Assembly: GCF_039634365.2 (NCBI RefSeq)
Contig: NZ_CP155079.2
Location: 2,852,001-2,916,000, forward strand
DNA: 64,000 nucleotides
Source: Mucilaginibacter sp. PAMB04168
GTDB taxonomy: Bacteria > Bacteroidota > Bacteroidia > Sphingobacteriales > Sphingobacteriaceae
Reading direction: 5' to 3'
Shown here: one piece after another, positions 36,162 to 43,482 of the stretch
Layout of the letters: each line of letters opens with the position of its first letter
Numbering within the stretch: the stretch's first letter is position 1
Made by a program: the position numbers and the translations under genes
The notes under the pieces: generated by a model
Told to the model about the DNA's origin: nothing
Database searches by the model: none
The model's input: only the letters and a program-made list of their open reading frames with translations

Positions 36162-36176
36162 ATAAACCCTGTGCCA
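36162..36176 (-). promoter_or_regulatory. -24/-12-like promoter of the exporter operon
   Basis: On the minus strand TGGCACAGGGTTTAT (36176-36162) has a perfect sigma-54 -24 element (TGGCAC) and correct N10 spacing after GG. The -12 dinucleotide is AT where GC is expected. It lies 56 nt from the activator repeats and 26 nt before the fusion protein start. Confidence 0.5.
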
Positions 36177-36231
36177 TAGTTTAAATAACTGTTTATCAGT
36201 ACCTTATTTACCAATCTCAAAGCTTGGCGTA

Positions 36232-36266
36232 CGCTTGTGTTACAACAAGTGTGCGGTATTGATACA
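36232..36266. promoter_or_regulatory. Activator-type direct repeats (copy 1) between divergent promoters
   Basis: CGCTTGTGTTACA (36232-36244) and CGGTATTGATACA (36254-36266) are direct repeats with starts 22 bp apart, two helical turns. The block is centred 74 bp from the leftward -24 element and 72 bp from the rightward one. A nearly identical pair lies at 27519-27553. It probably binds the response regulator encoded just to the right. Confidence 0.65.
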
Positions 36267-36319
36267 ATGCTAAAATTGTAAACAAATGAAGCGCTTTGAT
36301 TGCCAAATAGTTATAAATT

Positions 36320-36335
36320 TGGATAGCCAATTGCA
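36320..36335 (+). promoter_or_regulatory. Sigma-54-type promoter of the response regulator/kinase genes
   Basis: TGGATAGCCAATTGCA has GG-N10-GC spacing with a good TTGC -12 element and a partial TGGCAC -24 element. It starts 54 nt from the activator repeats, on the opposite side from the exporter promoter. The predicted leader to the ATG at 36427 is about 80 nt. Confidence 0.5.
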
Positions 36336-36426
36336 ATATTTGCGCAAATCAGCGTAGCTGTTATTTAAAATGAATAATAGTGCATTCGGCTATTAATACT
36401 AACTTAACCCTCCACAATAAAAGCAA

Positions 36427-37785
36427 ATGATATTAAAAAAAGCAACAGTATTAGTTGTTGATGATGATATAGATGTACTAACGGCAGTAAAACTTTTGTT
36501 AAAGACAGAAGTACAGGAAATCATAACCGAAAAAAATCCGGAAAATATAAACTCGCTGCTCACCCGTAACCAGATTGACCTGGTGCTATTGGATATGAAC
36601 TTTAATAGCGCCATGAACACTGGAAACGAGGGCATATACTGGCTGCGTAAGATAAAAGAATGGCGCCCGAACGTATGTGTGATTATGATTACCGCATACG
36701 GCCATATTGATTTAGCTGTACGATCATTGAAAGAAGGCGCCAACGATTTTGTTGTAAAACCTTGGCACAACGAAAAGCTGATAGAAACCATTAAGGATTT
36801 ATTAGACAAACAGGAAGGCCCTAAAAAGCCTAAAATCTCTGTCAAGGGTTCAACAGGCGGCACGGCCATATTAGGTGAAGCCGAAGCCATGCAGGATATA
36901 TTTTACAAAGTAAACAAGATAGCGCCCACTGACGCCAACATACTTATTTTAGGCGAAAACGGTACGGGTAAGGATTTGATGGCGAAAGCTATTCATGAAA
37001 GGTCTTTACGTGCCAACAAACCCTTTATTAAGGTTGACGTTGGCGCATTAACGGATACGCTCTTTGAGAGTGAGTTATTCGGTCACAAAAAAGGCGCTTT
37101 TACAGACGCCCGGGAAGACCGCATGGGCCGTTTTGAAGAGGCCGAAGGTGGCACCTTGTTTTTAGATGAGATTGGCAATATCTCTTTACAACAGCAGGCC
37201 AAATTGTTAACTGTATTGCAAAACCGCCAGGTTACGCGCTTAGGCAACAACAAGCCGGTTGATATTAACATACGTTTGATATGCGCAACCAACGTGCCTT
37301 TGCAGGAGTTAGCTAATGAGAACAAGTTTCGTAAGGATTTGATTTACCGCATTAATACGGTTGAAATTACCATGCCTGCCTTGCGCAGGCGTAATGACGA
37401 TATACCCTTACTGGCACGCCATTTTGCAAAAATTTATGCGGCAAAATACCTAAAGCCGTCTGTGGATTTTAGTAACGCGGCACTGCAAAAATTACAGTCA
37501 TACAATTACCCTGGCAACGTACGCGAATTGCAATACACCATTGAACGGGCTGTTATCATGGCCGAAAATGCCATTTTGCAGCCCGACGACCTGATCTTTT
37601 CATCTCTGGAAACGAGTATAAAAGAAGCTCCCGAAGCTGCTGACAATGTCCCTTTAAGTATGATGGAAAAGAACGCCATTTTAAGGGTGATTGAAAAACA
37701 TAACGGCAACATTACACGCGCCGCCAAAGAACTTGGTTTAACACGTACCGCTTTATACCGCCGACTGAACAAGTATGATATTTAA
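36427..37785 (+). CDS. Sigma-54-dependent response regulator of the exporter operons
   Basis: A 452-residue NtrC-family regulator. The receiver domain has acidic residues VDDDID (12-15), phospho-acceptor Asp56 (LVLLDMNF) and the conserved Lys in VVKPW. The AAA+ domain has Walker A GENGTGKD, FGHKKGAFTDA and FLDEIGN. The C-terminal Fis-type helix-turn-helix is NITRAAKELGLTRTALYRRL. The sigma-54-contacting loop is GAFTDA instead of GAFTGA. The kinase gene overlaps its end by 11 nt. Activator-type repeats and sigma-54-like promoters flank the start, so it probably controls itself and the divergent exporter. Confidence 0.95.
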   Translation: MILKKATVLVVDDDIDVLTAVKLLLKTEVQEIITEKNPENINSLLTRNQIDLVLLDMNFNSAMNTGNEGIYWLRKIKEWRPNVCVIMITAYGHIDLAVRSLKEGANDFVVKPWHNEKLIETIKDLLDKQEGPKKPKISVKGSTGGTAILGEAEAMQDIFYKVNKIAPTDANILILGENGTGKDLMAKAIHERSLRANKPFIKVDVGALTDTLFESELFGHKKGAFTDAREDRMGRFEEAEGGTLFLDEIGNISLQQQAKLLTVLQNRQVTRLGNNKPVDINIRLICATNVPLQELANENKFRKDLIYRINTVEITMPALRRRNDDIPLLARHFAKIYAAKYLKPSVDFSNAALQKLQSYNYPGNVRELQYTIERAVIMAENAILQPDDLIFSSLETSIKEAPEAADNVPLSMMEKNAILRVIEKHNGNITRAAKELGLTRTALYRRLNKYDI

Positions 37786-39118
37786 GCGTTACGAGTGGCA
37801 ATTATTGCTTCGCATTTTTGTTTTATTTGCCCTGCTTTGTGGTGCTGCCTATGCCATTACAAACCGGTTTTATGTTTACAGCATTGCGCTTGCACCATTC
37901 ATTATATACGTAATTTTTAGCATTATGCAGCAATACACAAAAATCCATCAGGAGGTGCAGGAGTTTTCTGAAGCAGCATTGTATCGCGATTTTTCGCGCC
38001 ATTATGCCATCCAGAGCGCACCTGCTAACGTGCAGATTTTACGTAAAGGTTTTAATGAAATCAACACCACGTTTAAAACTATTAACCGCGAGCGCGAAAC
38101 GCAGTATCATTATCTGCAAAAGATATTGGAGCTGGTAGGCACCGGGATAATATCTTATGAGCAGGAAACGGGCGAAGTAGCCTGGATTAACGAATCGTTC
38201 AAGAATTTAATCAGTATACCTTACCTTAAAAGCATCCATTCGCTCGAAAAACGCAACGATGAGCTTTATTGGGAGATCATTAAACTAAAATCGGGCGGTA
38301 GCAAGGTAGTAACGTTAATCAAGGATCAGCAAAAAGTGAAACTGCAGCTAATGGCGAGCGTGTTGCGAAGCGAAGATAAGATCTATAAATTAGTCGCCTT
38401 CCAAAACGTAAGCGATGCCATGGATGAGTCGGAATCTAACGCCTGGTCAAAGTTGCTCAACGTAATGACGCACGAGATCATGAACTCGGTTGCTCCTATT
38501 TCGTCCCTGGCTGACACATTGAAAAACCGGCTTAAGCGGCCGGACATAGCCAACAGTCCGGTTAGTCATGACTTGGAAGATTTAGAGTTAGGAATTGACA
38601 CTATTAAGCGCCGGAGCGAAGGCTTGCTTAAATTTACAGAAAGTTATCGCAGCCTTAACAAAATCACCAAGCTCGAGCTGCAACAGGTATCGGTTTATGA
38701 TTTATTCGAAAACCTGAATACGCTGATGCTGCCCACACTCGAGAAAAAGAACATTGAATTGGATATTATACTCCGAGATATTAACATGACAATCGATGTG
38801 GATGTTAACCTGTTAGAGCAAGTGCTTATTAATTTATTGGTAAACGCCATTGAAGCTGTAAAAGATCAGCCTGAACCAATGATCAGCCTTTCGGCCGAGG
38901 TGCAAAGCAACAAAACTCTATTGAAGATAAGCGACAATGGTACAGGCATGTCTGCCGAGCTTATGGAAAAGATTTTTATTCCGTTCTTTAGTACACGCAA
39001 AACCGGCAGTGGCATTGGTTTAAGCCTGTGCAAGCAAATCATGCTTATGCATAAGGGTAACATACAGGTTCAAAGTACCGAAGGTGTGGGCACAACCTTT
39101 ATATTGCAACTTAATTAA
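37775..39118 (+). CDS. Sensor histidine kinase partner of the sigma-54 regulator
   Basis: A 447-residue membrane kinase. Two N-terminal helices (LLLRIFVLFALLCGAAYAI and YSIALAPFIIYVIFSI) are separated by only a few residues, so there is no sizeable periplasmic sensor. A PAS-like segment follows (about residues 105-215). The H-box is LNVMTHEIMNSVAPISSL, the N-box LLEQVLINLLVNAIEAV and the G-boxes ISDNGTGMS and TGSGIGLSLC. It may sense a membrane or cytoplasmic cue. The start overlaps the regulator's stop, so translation is probably coupled. Confidence 0.94.
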   Translation: MIFKRYEWQLLLRIFVLFALLCGAAYAITNRFYVYSIALAPFIIYVIFSIMQQYTKIHQEVQEFSEAALYRDFSRHYAIQSAPANVQILRKGFNEINTTFKTINRERETQYHYLQKILELVGTGIISYEQETGEVAWINESFKNLISIPYLKSIHSLEKRNDELYWEIIKLKSGGSKVVTLIKDQQKVKLQLMASVLRSEDKIYKLVAFQNVSDAMDESESNAWSKLLNVMTHEIMNSVAPISSLADTLKNRLKRPDIANSPVSHDLEDLELGIDTIKRRSEGLLKFTESYRSLNKITKLELQQVSVYDLFENLNTLMLPTLEKKNIELDIILRDINMTIDVDVNLLEQVLINLLVNAIEAVKDQPEPMISLSAEVQSNKTLLKISDNGTGMSAELMEKIFIPFFSTRKTGSGIGLSLCKQIMLMHKGNIQVQSTEGVGTTFILQLN

Positions 39119-39128
39119 CCCTGTATTT

Positions 39129-39665
39129 ATGAAGATACTCGCCTTATGTGGCAGCCTGCGTCCGGAGTCATCTAATATGAGTATCCTGAAAACCATTCAA
39201 ACATGGTTGCCGGATGGTGTTCAATATGAAATTTACGACAACATAGGCTTGTTGCCACATTTTGATCCCACTTTCAATCACGAAGATGTACCAGGCGAGG
39301 TTGTGAGGTTTAGAAGATTAATTGCCAATGCAGACGGCGTTATCATTTGCACGCCAGAGTATGTATTTGGTTTACCGGGCTCGTTGAAAAACGCTTTGGA
39401 TTGGACCGCATCATCAGGCGAGTTTAATGAAAAACCGGTAGCTATTATTACGGCATCCTCATCGGGAGAAAATGCGCATGCTTCATTAAAAATAATAATG
39501 AATGTTTTGACAAGTCACGTGCCTGATACATCTACGCTGCTCATCTCCTACATCCGAACTAAAATAAACTCCCAAAGCCAAATAACGGATGCAGAAACGA
39601 TTGATAAACTTCATAGTGTATTGCAATCTTTCCTCCAACATATTTCTGGCAAGCTGCCAAATTGA
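39129..39665 (+). CDS. NADPH-dependent FMN reductase family flavoprotein
   Basis: A 178-residue flavodoxin-fold protein. The phosphate-binding loop is LCGSLRPESSNMSIL near the start. TPEYVFGLPGSLKNALDW is the family signature with the flavin-contacting GSLKNALDW. It probably reduces FMN or quinones with NADPH. I start at the ATG at 39129 because 15 upstream codons overlap the end of the kinase gene. It lies 10 nt downstream of the kinase and could be read from its transcript. Confidence 0.9.
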   Translation: MKILALCGSLRPESSNMSILKTIQTWLPDGVQYEIYDNIGLLPHFDPTFNHEDVPGEVVRFRRLIANADGVIICTPEYVFGLPGSLKNALDWTASSGEFNEKPVAIITASSSGENAHASLKIIMNVLTSHVPDTSTLLISYIRTKINSQSQITDAETIDKLHSVLQSFLQHISGKLPN

Positions 39666-39741
39666 CAAGCGCAAGCCGTTTGGAACAAGGCTTGATGTAT
39701 GCGCAACAGCTACTAAACATTAATCCTTAAATTTTAACTAT

Positions 39742-41625
39742 ATGCAAGAAAAAGGTACGATTTCGATTCACACCGAAAACATTTTTCCCATCATTAAAAA
39801 ATTCTTATACTCTGATAACGAGATATTTCTGCGTGAGCTGGTGTCTAATGCCGTTGATGCTACACAGAAGATAAAACGTTTAGCCTCACTGGGTCAATAC
39901 AATGGCGACCTTGGCAGTCTGCAGGTTGAAGTTTCATTTGATGAAGCTGCCAAAACGATCACCATATCCGACAACGGATTAGGTATGACGGCTGATGAAA
40001 TTAAAAAATACATCAACCAGATAGCTTTCTCGGGCGCTACCGAGTTTATGGAAAAGTTTAAAGAGGCTAAAGATGCAAACGAAATTATTGGTCGTTTCGG
40101 CTTAGGTTTCTATTCTGCATTCATGGTAGCCGATAAGGTTGAAATACAAACGCTATCTTATCAGGAAGGTGCTGAACCTGCCCGCTGGATATGCGATGGC
40201 AGCACCGAATTTGAAATTACTGAAGGTAACCGTACAACACGCGGAACAGATATCATACTACATGTTAATCAAGAGTCGGAAGAGTTTGTAAGCAAACACA
40301 AACTGCAAGAGATATTAGACAAGTATGCAAAGTTCCTACCTGTTCCTATTAAATTTGGCACCAAGACCGAACAGGAGCCAGATGGTGAAGATGAAGAAGG
40401 CAAACCTAAATATGTTTCAGTTGAGAGCGATAATATTATCAATGAAACAAACCCGATCTGGACTAAAGCCCCATCTGAGCTAAAGGACGAGGATTACTTA
40501 GCTTTCTATAAAGAATTATATCCATTCTCAGAGGATCCGTTGTTTTGGATTCACCTGAATGTAGACTATCCGTTTAACTTAACGGGTGTGCTTTACTTCC
40601 CTAAAGTGAAAAACGACTTTGATTTCCAACGCAACAAAATCAAGTTATTTTCACGCCAGGTATTTATTACGGATGAGGTTAAAGACATTGTTCCTGAATT
40701 TTTAATGCTTTTGCATGGCGTGATCGATTCACCGGATATTCCGTTGAACGTTTCTCGCAGTTTCTTGCAGGCAGATAGTAATGTTAAAAAAATAAATACT
40801 TACATCACCAAAAAAGTGGCCGACAAGCTGGCCGATCTATTTAAAGCCGACCGCAAAGCTTACGAAGAAAAATGGAGCGACATTGGCCTATTTGTTAAAT
40901 ACGGCTTTTTAAGCGACGATAAGTTTTACGAAAAAGCAAAAGACTTTGTATTATTAACTAATAGTGCTAAAGAAAACTTCACACTAAGCGAATACAAAGA
41001 GAAAGTACAAGCTGTACAAACCGACAAGGATGGCCAGTTAATTTATTTATATACTAACGAGCCTGCAAAACAAGATGCATTTATCCAATCGGCTACCAGA
41101 AAAGGTTATGACGTGTTGGTTATGAATTCTCCTATCGACAATCATTTTGTAGGTAACCTGGAGCAAAAACTTGAAAAGACTTCACTGAAACGTGTTGATG
41201 CTGACGTAGCCGATAAGCTGATTAAAAAGGATGATGCGCCGGCTACTGTATTGACTGATGAGCAAGTGACTCAGGTTAAAGCTGTTTTTGAAAAAGCAAT
41301 TACCAAACCTGGCTTTAAAGTAGAGTTGGAAAGCCTAAGCCCTGAAGAGCTACCGGTAACTGTTACCATGGACGAGTTTATGCGCCGCATGAAAGAAATG
41401 GCCCAAATGGGCGGCGGAATGGGCTTTTATGGAAATATGCCCGACAGCTATAAAGTAGTGGTGAATGGTAATCACAAACTGATAAGCCGCATATTAGAAA
41501 ATGGTGACGAAGGTGCACAATCACAACTGGCCAAGCAGGCGTTTGATCTGGCGCTACTTTCTCAAGGCCTGTTAACCGGTTCTGAATTGACCGAGTTTGT
41601 TAACAGAAGCGTGAGCCTGATTTAA
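39742..41625 (+). CDS. htpG: Molecular chaperone HtpG (Hsp90)
   Basis: A 627-residue Hsp90. The N-terminal GHKL ATPase domain carries ELVSNAVDATQKI, DNGLGM and GRFGLGFYSAFMVA. The middle domain has the arginine-containing FQRNKIKLFSRQVFI and NVSRSFLQ. The C-terminal dimerisation domain is short and has a Gly/Met-rich loop (MAQMGGGMGFYG). An acidic insertion near residues 210-225 is as in other Bacteroidota. ATP-driven folding of client proteins in the cytoplasm. Single gene with its own terminator. Confidence 0.98.
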   Translation: MQEKGTISIHTENIFPIIKKFLYSDNEIFLRELVSNAVDATQKIKRLASLGQYNGDLGSLQVEVSFDEAAKTITISDNGLGMTADEIKKYINQIAFSGATEFMEKFKEAKDANEIIGRFGLGFYSAFMVADKVEIQTLSYQEGAEPARWICDGSTEFEITEGNRTTRGTDIILHVNQESEEFVSKHKLQEILDKYAKFLPVPIKFGTKTEQEPDGEDEEGKPKYVSVESDNIINETNPIWTKAPSELKDEDYLAFYKELYPFSEDPLFWIHLNVDYPFNLTGVLYFPKVKNDFDFQRNKIKLFSRQVFITDEVKDIVPEFLMLLHGVIDSPDIPLNVSRSFLQADSNVKKINTYITKKVADKLADLFKADRKAYEEKWSDIGLFVKYGFLSDDKFYEKAKDFVLLTNSAKENFTLSEYKEKVQAVQTDKDGQLIYLYTNEPAKQDAFIQSATRKGYDVLVMNSPIDNHFVGNLEQKLEKTSLKRVDADVADKLIKKDDAPATVLTDEQVTQVKAVFEKAITKPGFKVELESLSPEELPVTVTMDEFMRRMKEMAQMGGGMGFYGNMPDSYKVVVNGNHKLISRILENGDEGAQSQLAKQAFDLALLSQGLLTGSELTEFVNRSVSLI

Positions 41626-41647
41626 GAAAATATCTTTTAAAAAATAT

Positions 41648-41676
41648 AAGCTGCCATTAAACCGGCGGCTTTTTTT
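41648..41676 (+). terminator. Terminator of htpG
   Basis: AAGCTGCC (41648-41655) pairs with GGCGGCTT (41664-41671, one G-U pair) and is followed by a T run to 41676. Confidence 0.8.
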
Positions 41677-41756
41677 GTGTCTAACTATATTGGTTATCAA
41701 ACAATTTACCTTTACAGATAGTAGTGTTATAATCAATATATAATATAGCTCAAACT

Positions 41757-42317
41757 ATGAAGACATTAAAGTATATATTCATCATTGCACTGTTTTTATT
41801 GGCAGGCAATACTTACGCTCAAGACACCGTTAGGAAGACAACCCGTGCCGAGCGCCAGGAAATGAAAGCTGCGGAAGTTAGACAGCTGTTAGAAAGTAAA
41901 AAATTTGTATTTCAGGCCCAATATGCAAACCCATTGGGTGGAGGAGTAACAACATTAAATGGCCGATTATTTAATTTATCGCCTAACGGAAATGGCCACA
42001 TCTATCTGAATTATAATTACGACTTCAAGATTAGGCCCGATTCGGTAATCTCTTATTTACCGTATTATGGTCGCGCTACTTTTGATGCAGCTTACAACTC
42101 GCCGAACGATAACGGTGTGATGTTTACTTCAACAAAATTTGGCTACTCCGCTAAGGCCGGTAAGAAAGGCAACACTGTAATTACCATTACGCCTCGGGAT
42201 GCAAAGTATAATCAAAAATTTATTTTGGAGGTTACCGACAGCGGCACAGCTACACTGCAGGCAATTATAACCAACCGTAACACTATTTCTTACGACGGTT
42301 ACATTACCGAAAAGTAA
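41757..42317 (+). CDS. DUF4251 secreted protein
   Basis: A 186-residue protein with signal peptide MKTLKYIFIIALFLLAGNTYA. The mature part starts with a charged helix (TTRAERQEMKAAEVRQLLES) followed by beta-rich DUF4251 sequence (KFVFQAQYANPLGG, VISYLPYYGRATFDAAYNSP). The family is Bacteroidota-specific, periplasmic or envelope-located and of unknown function. It is monocistronic and closed by a bidirectional terminator shared with the next, convergent gene. Confidence 0.85.
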   Translation: MKTLKYIFIIALFLLAGNTYAQDTVRKTTRAERQEMKAAEVRQLLESKKFVFQAQYANPLGGGVTTLNGRLFNLSPNGNGHIYLNYNYDFKIRPDSVISYLPYYGRATFDAAYNSPNDNGVMFTSTKFGYSAKAGKKGNTVITITPRDAKYNQKFILEVTDSGTATLQAIITNRNTISYDGYITEK

Positions 42318-42334
42318 TATCAATATATGTAAAC

Positions 42335-42369
42335 AAAAAAGCCGCATTAATCAATGATATGCGGCTTTT
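42335..42369. terminator. Bidirectional terminator
   Basis: AAAAGCCGCAT (42337-42347) pairs with ATGCGGCTTTT (42359-42369). Six A residues begin the left arm, giving T6 on the minus strand as well. It serves the DUF4251 gene and the convergent gene at 42389. Confidence 0.85.
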
Positions 42370-42388
42370 CTGCTTTATAACGATAGAT

Positions 42389-42685
42389 TTATTCACTACC
42401 ATCGACTGCTTTTATCGTAATGTGTAAGCTACCATCTTGTGTTTCTAAAAAAGAGTTTTCACCGGCTGTCCACTCATCGGCTATGTTTTCAGGAACAAAC
42501 ACAGTTACCAGATTTGTATGAAGAGTAGCTCTCATTTCATTTTCGGCGGTACGCTGCAGCACAAACAGAATAGGCTCCTCACCTATCACAATTCGCTGCT
42601 TACAAACACCTTCGTGGGCAAAAGCATCAAATTCGGCTTTCGATAGGTTATAATTTAAGACCGTTTCGCTAATAGTTATTTCCAT
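42389..42685 (-). CDS. Small conserved protein, DUF7009-like
   Basis: A 98-residue cytoplasmic protein starting MEITISETVLNYNLSKAEFD. It ends with VPENIADEWTAGEN and a C-terminal beta segment LHITIKAVDGSE. The pattern (short strand, helix containing LSKAEFDAF, then VTVFVP..ia.eW) resembles the Bacteroidota DUF7009 family. No catalytic motif is seen. I use the ATG at 42685; a GTG-initiated extension to 42724 adds 13 unconserved residues. It lies downstream of the TesA-like gene but 89 nt away. Confidence 0.65.
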   Translation of the reverse strand: MEITISETVLNYNLSKAEFDAFAHEGVCKQRIVIGEEPILFVLQRTAENEMRATLHTNLVTVFVPENIADEWTAGENSFLETQDGSLHITIKAVDGSE

Positions 42686-42774
42686 AATAAGTTTTTCAAT
42701 CAGATCGGTGCATTTGACCTTCACTTACACAGAACAACTCATTTTCAGTTATTGTTCGTAATAATATGTAATTG

Positions 42775-43467
42775 CTACAGTACGTTTTTCAAAACGCTCC
42801 AAACGTTATCGGCCACAACTTTGGCGCCTTCTTTAGTTGGGTGGATGCCGTCATCCTGGTTAAGTTTAGCTACCCCACCCACGTTCTGTAACAAAAATGG
42901 GATGAGGGTCACTTTATTTTTTTCAGCCAGTTGGGTAAACATAGCCTTAAACTGGCTGGCGTAATCAGCACCCATACTTGGCGGCACCTGCATGCCAGCT
43001 AATACTATTTTAGCATCAGGGTATTTTGATTTTACGCTATGGATGATTGTTTGCAGATTACGGGTTGTTTCACTTACGGGCACACCACGCAAACCATCAT
43101 TAGCGCCCAGTTCGAGCACGAAAACATCTACTTTTTGCTTCAATACCCAGTCAATACGGCCACGGCCGCCGGCACTTGTTTCACCACTGTTGCCAGCATT
43201 TACAACGGTGTAAGGCAATTTGGCCTCTTTTATTTTATCCTGCACTACGCTTGGGTAAGCCTCCGTTGCCGGATCTTCCAATCCGTAACCGGCAGTTAAA
43301 CTATCGCCAAAAAACAATACTATTTTGTTTGGTTTGGATTTAGCAGGAACAGCTGCCGTTGACGCCACTGTAGTAGAGTCGGTTGCTTGCTGCTGCTGCC
43401 CTGCATTACTACATGCCGCCAGCAATAAGCTGCTTATTAATAATGCTTTCAACTTATGTTCAATCAT
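42775..43467 (-). CDS. TesA-like SGNH hydrolase lipoprotein (arylesterase)
   Basis: A 230-residue GDSL/SGNH esterase. Block I is LFFGDSLTAGYGL (Ser nucleophile), block II NSGETS, block III LGANDGL, and the catalytic Asp-His is in DDGIHPTKEGA. The signal peptide ends in a lipobox, LLAAC, so the enzyme is probably a lipoprotein. It cleaves acyl or aryl esters; lysophospholipase or thioesterase activity is possible by homology to TesA. It follows the YbbP-like permease after 15 nt, forming a conserved ybbA-ybbP-tesA module. Confidence 0.9.
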   Translation of the reverse strand: MIEHKLKALLISSLLLAACSNAGQQQQATDSTTVASTAAVPAKSKPNKIVLFFGDSLTAGYGLEDPATEAYPSVVQDKIKEAKLPYTVVNAGNSGETSAGGRGRIDWVLKQKVDVFVLELGANDGLRGVPVSETTRNLQTIIHSVKSKYPDAKIVLAGMQVPPSMGADYASQFKAMFTQLAEKNKVTLIPFLLQNVGGVAKLNQDDGIHPTKEGAKVVADNVWSVLKNVL

Positions 43468-43482
43468 CTTTCTTATATTCTT

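Noticed and set aside
36314..36321. TAAATTTG as a housekeeping -7 box for the response regulator gene
   Set aside because: The TTTG upstream is only 15 bp away, shorter than usual, and the site overlaps the better-spaced GG-N10-GC element. It may still act as a second promoter, but I could not support it.
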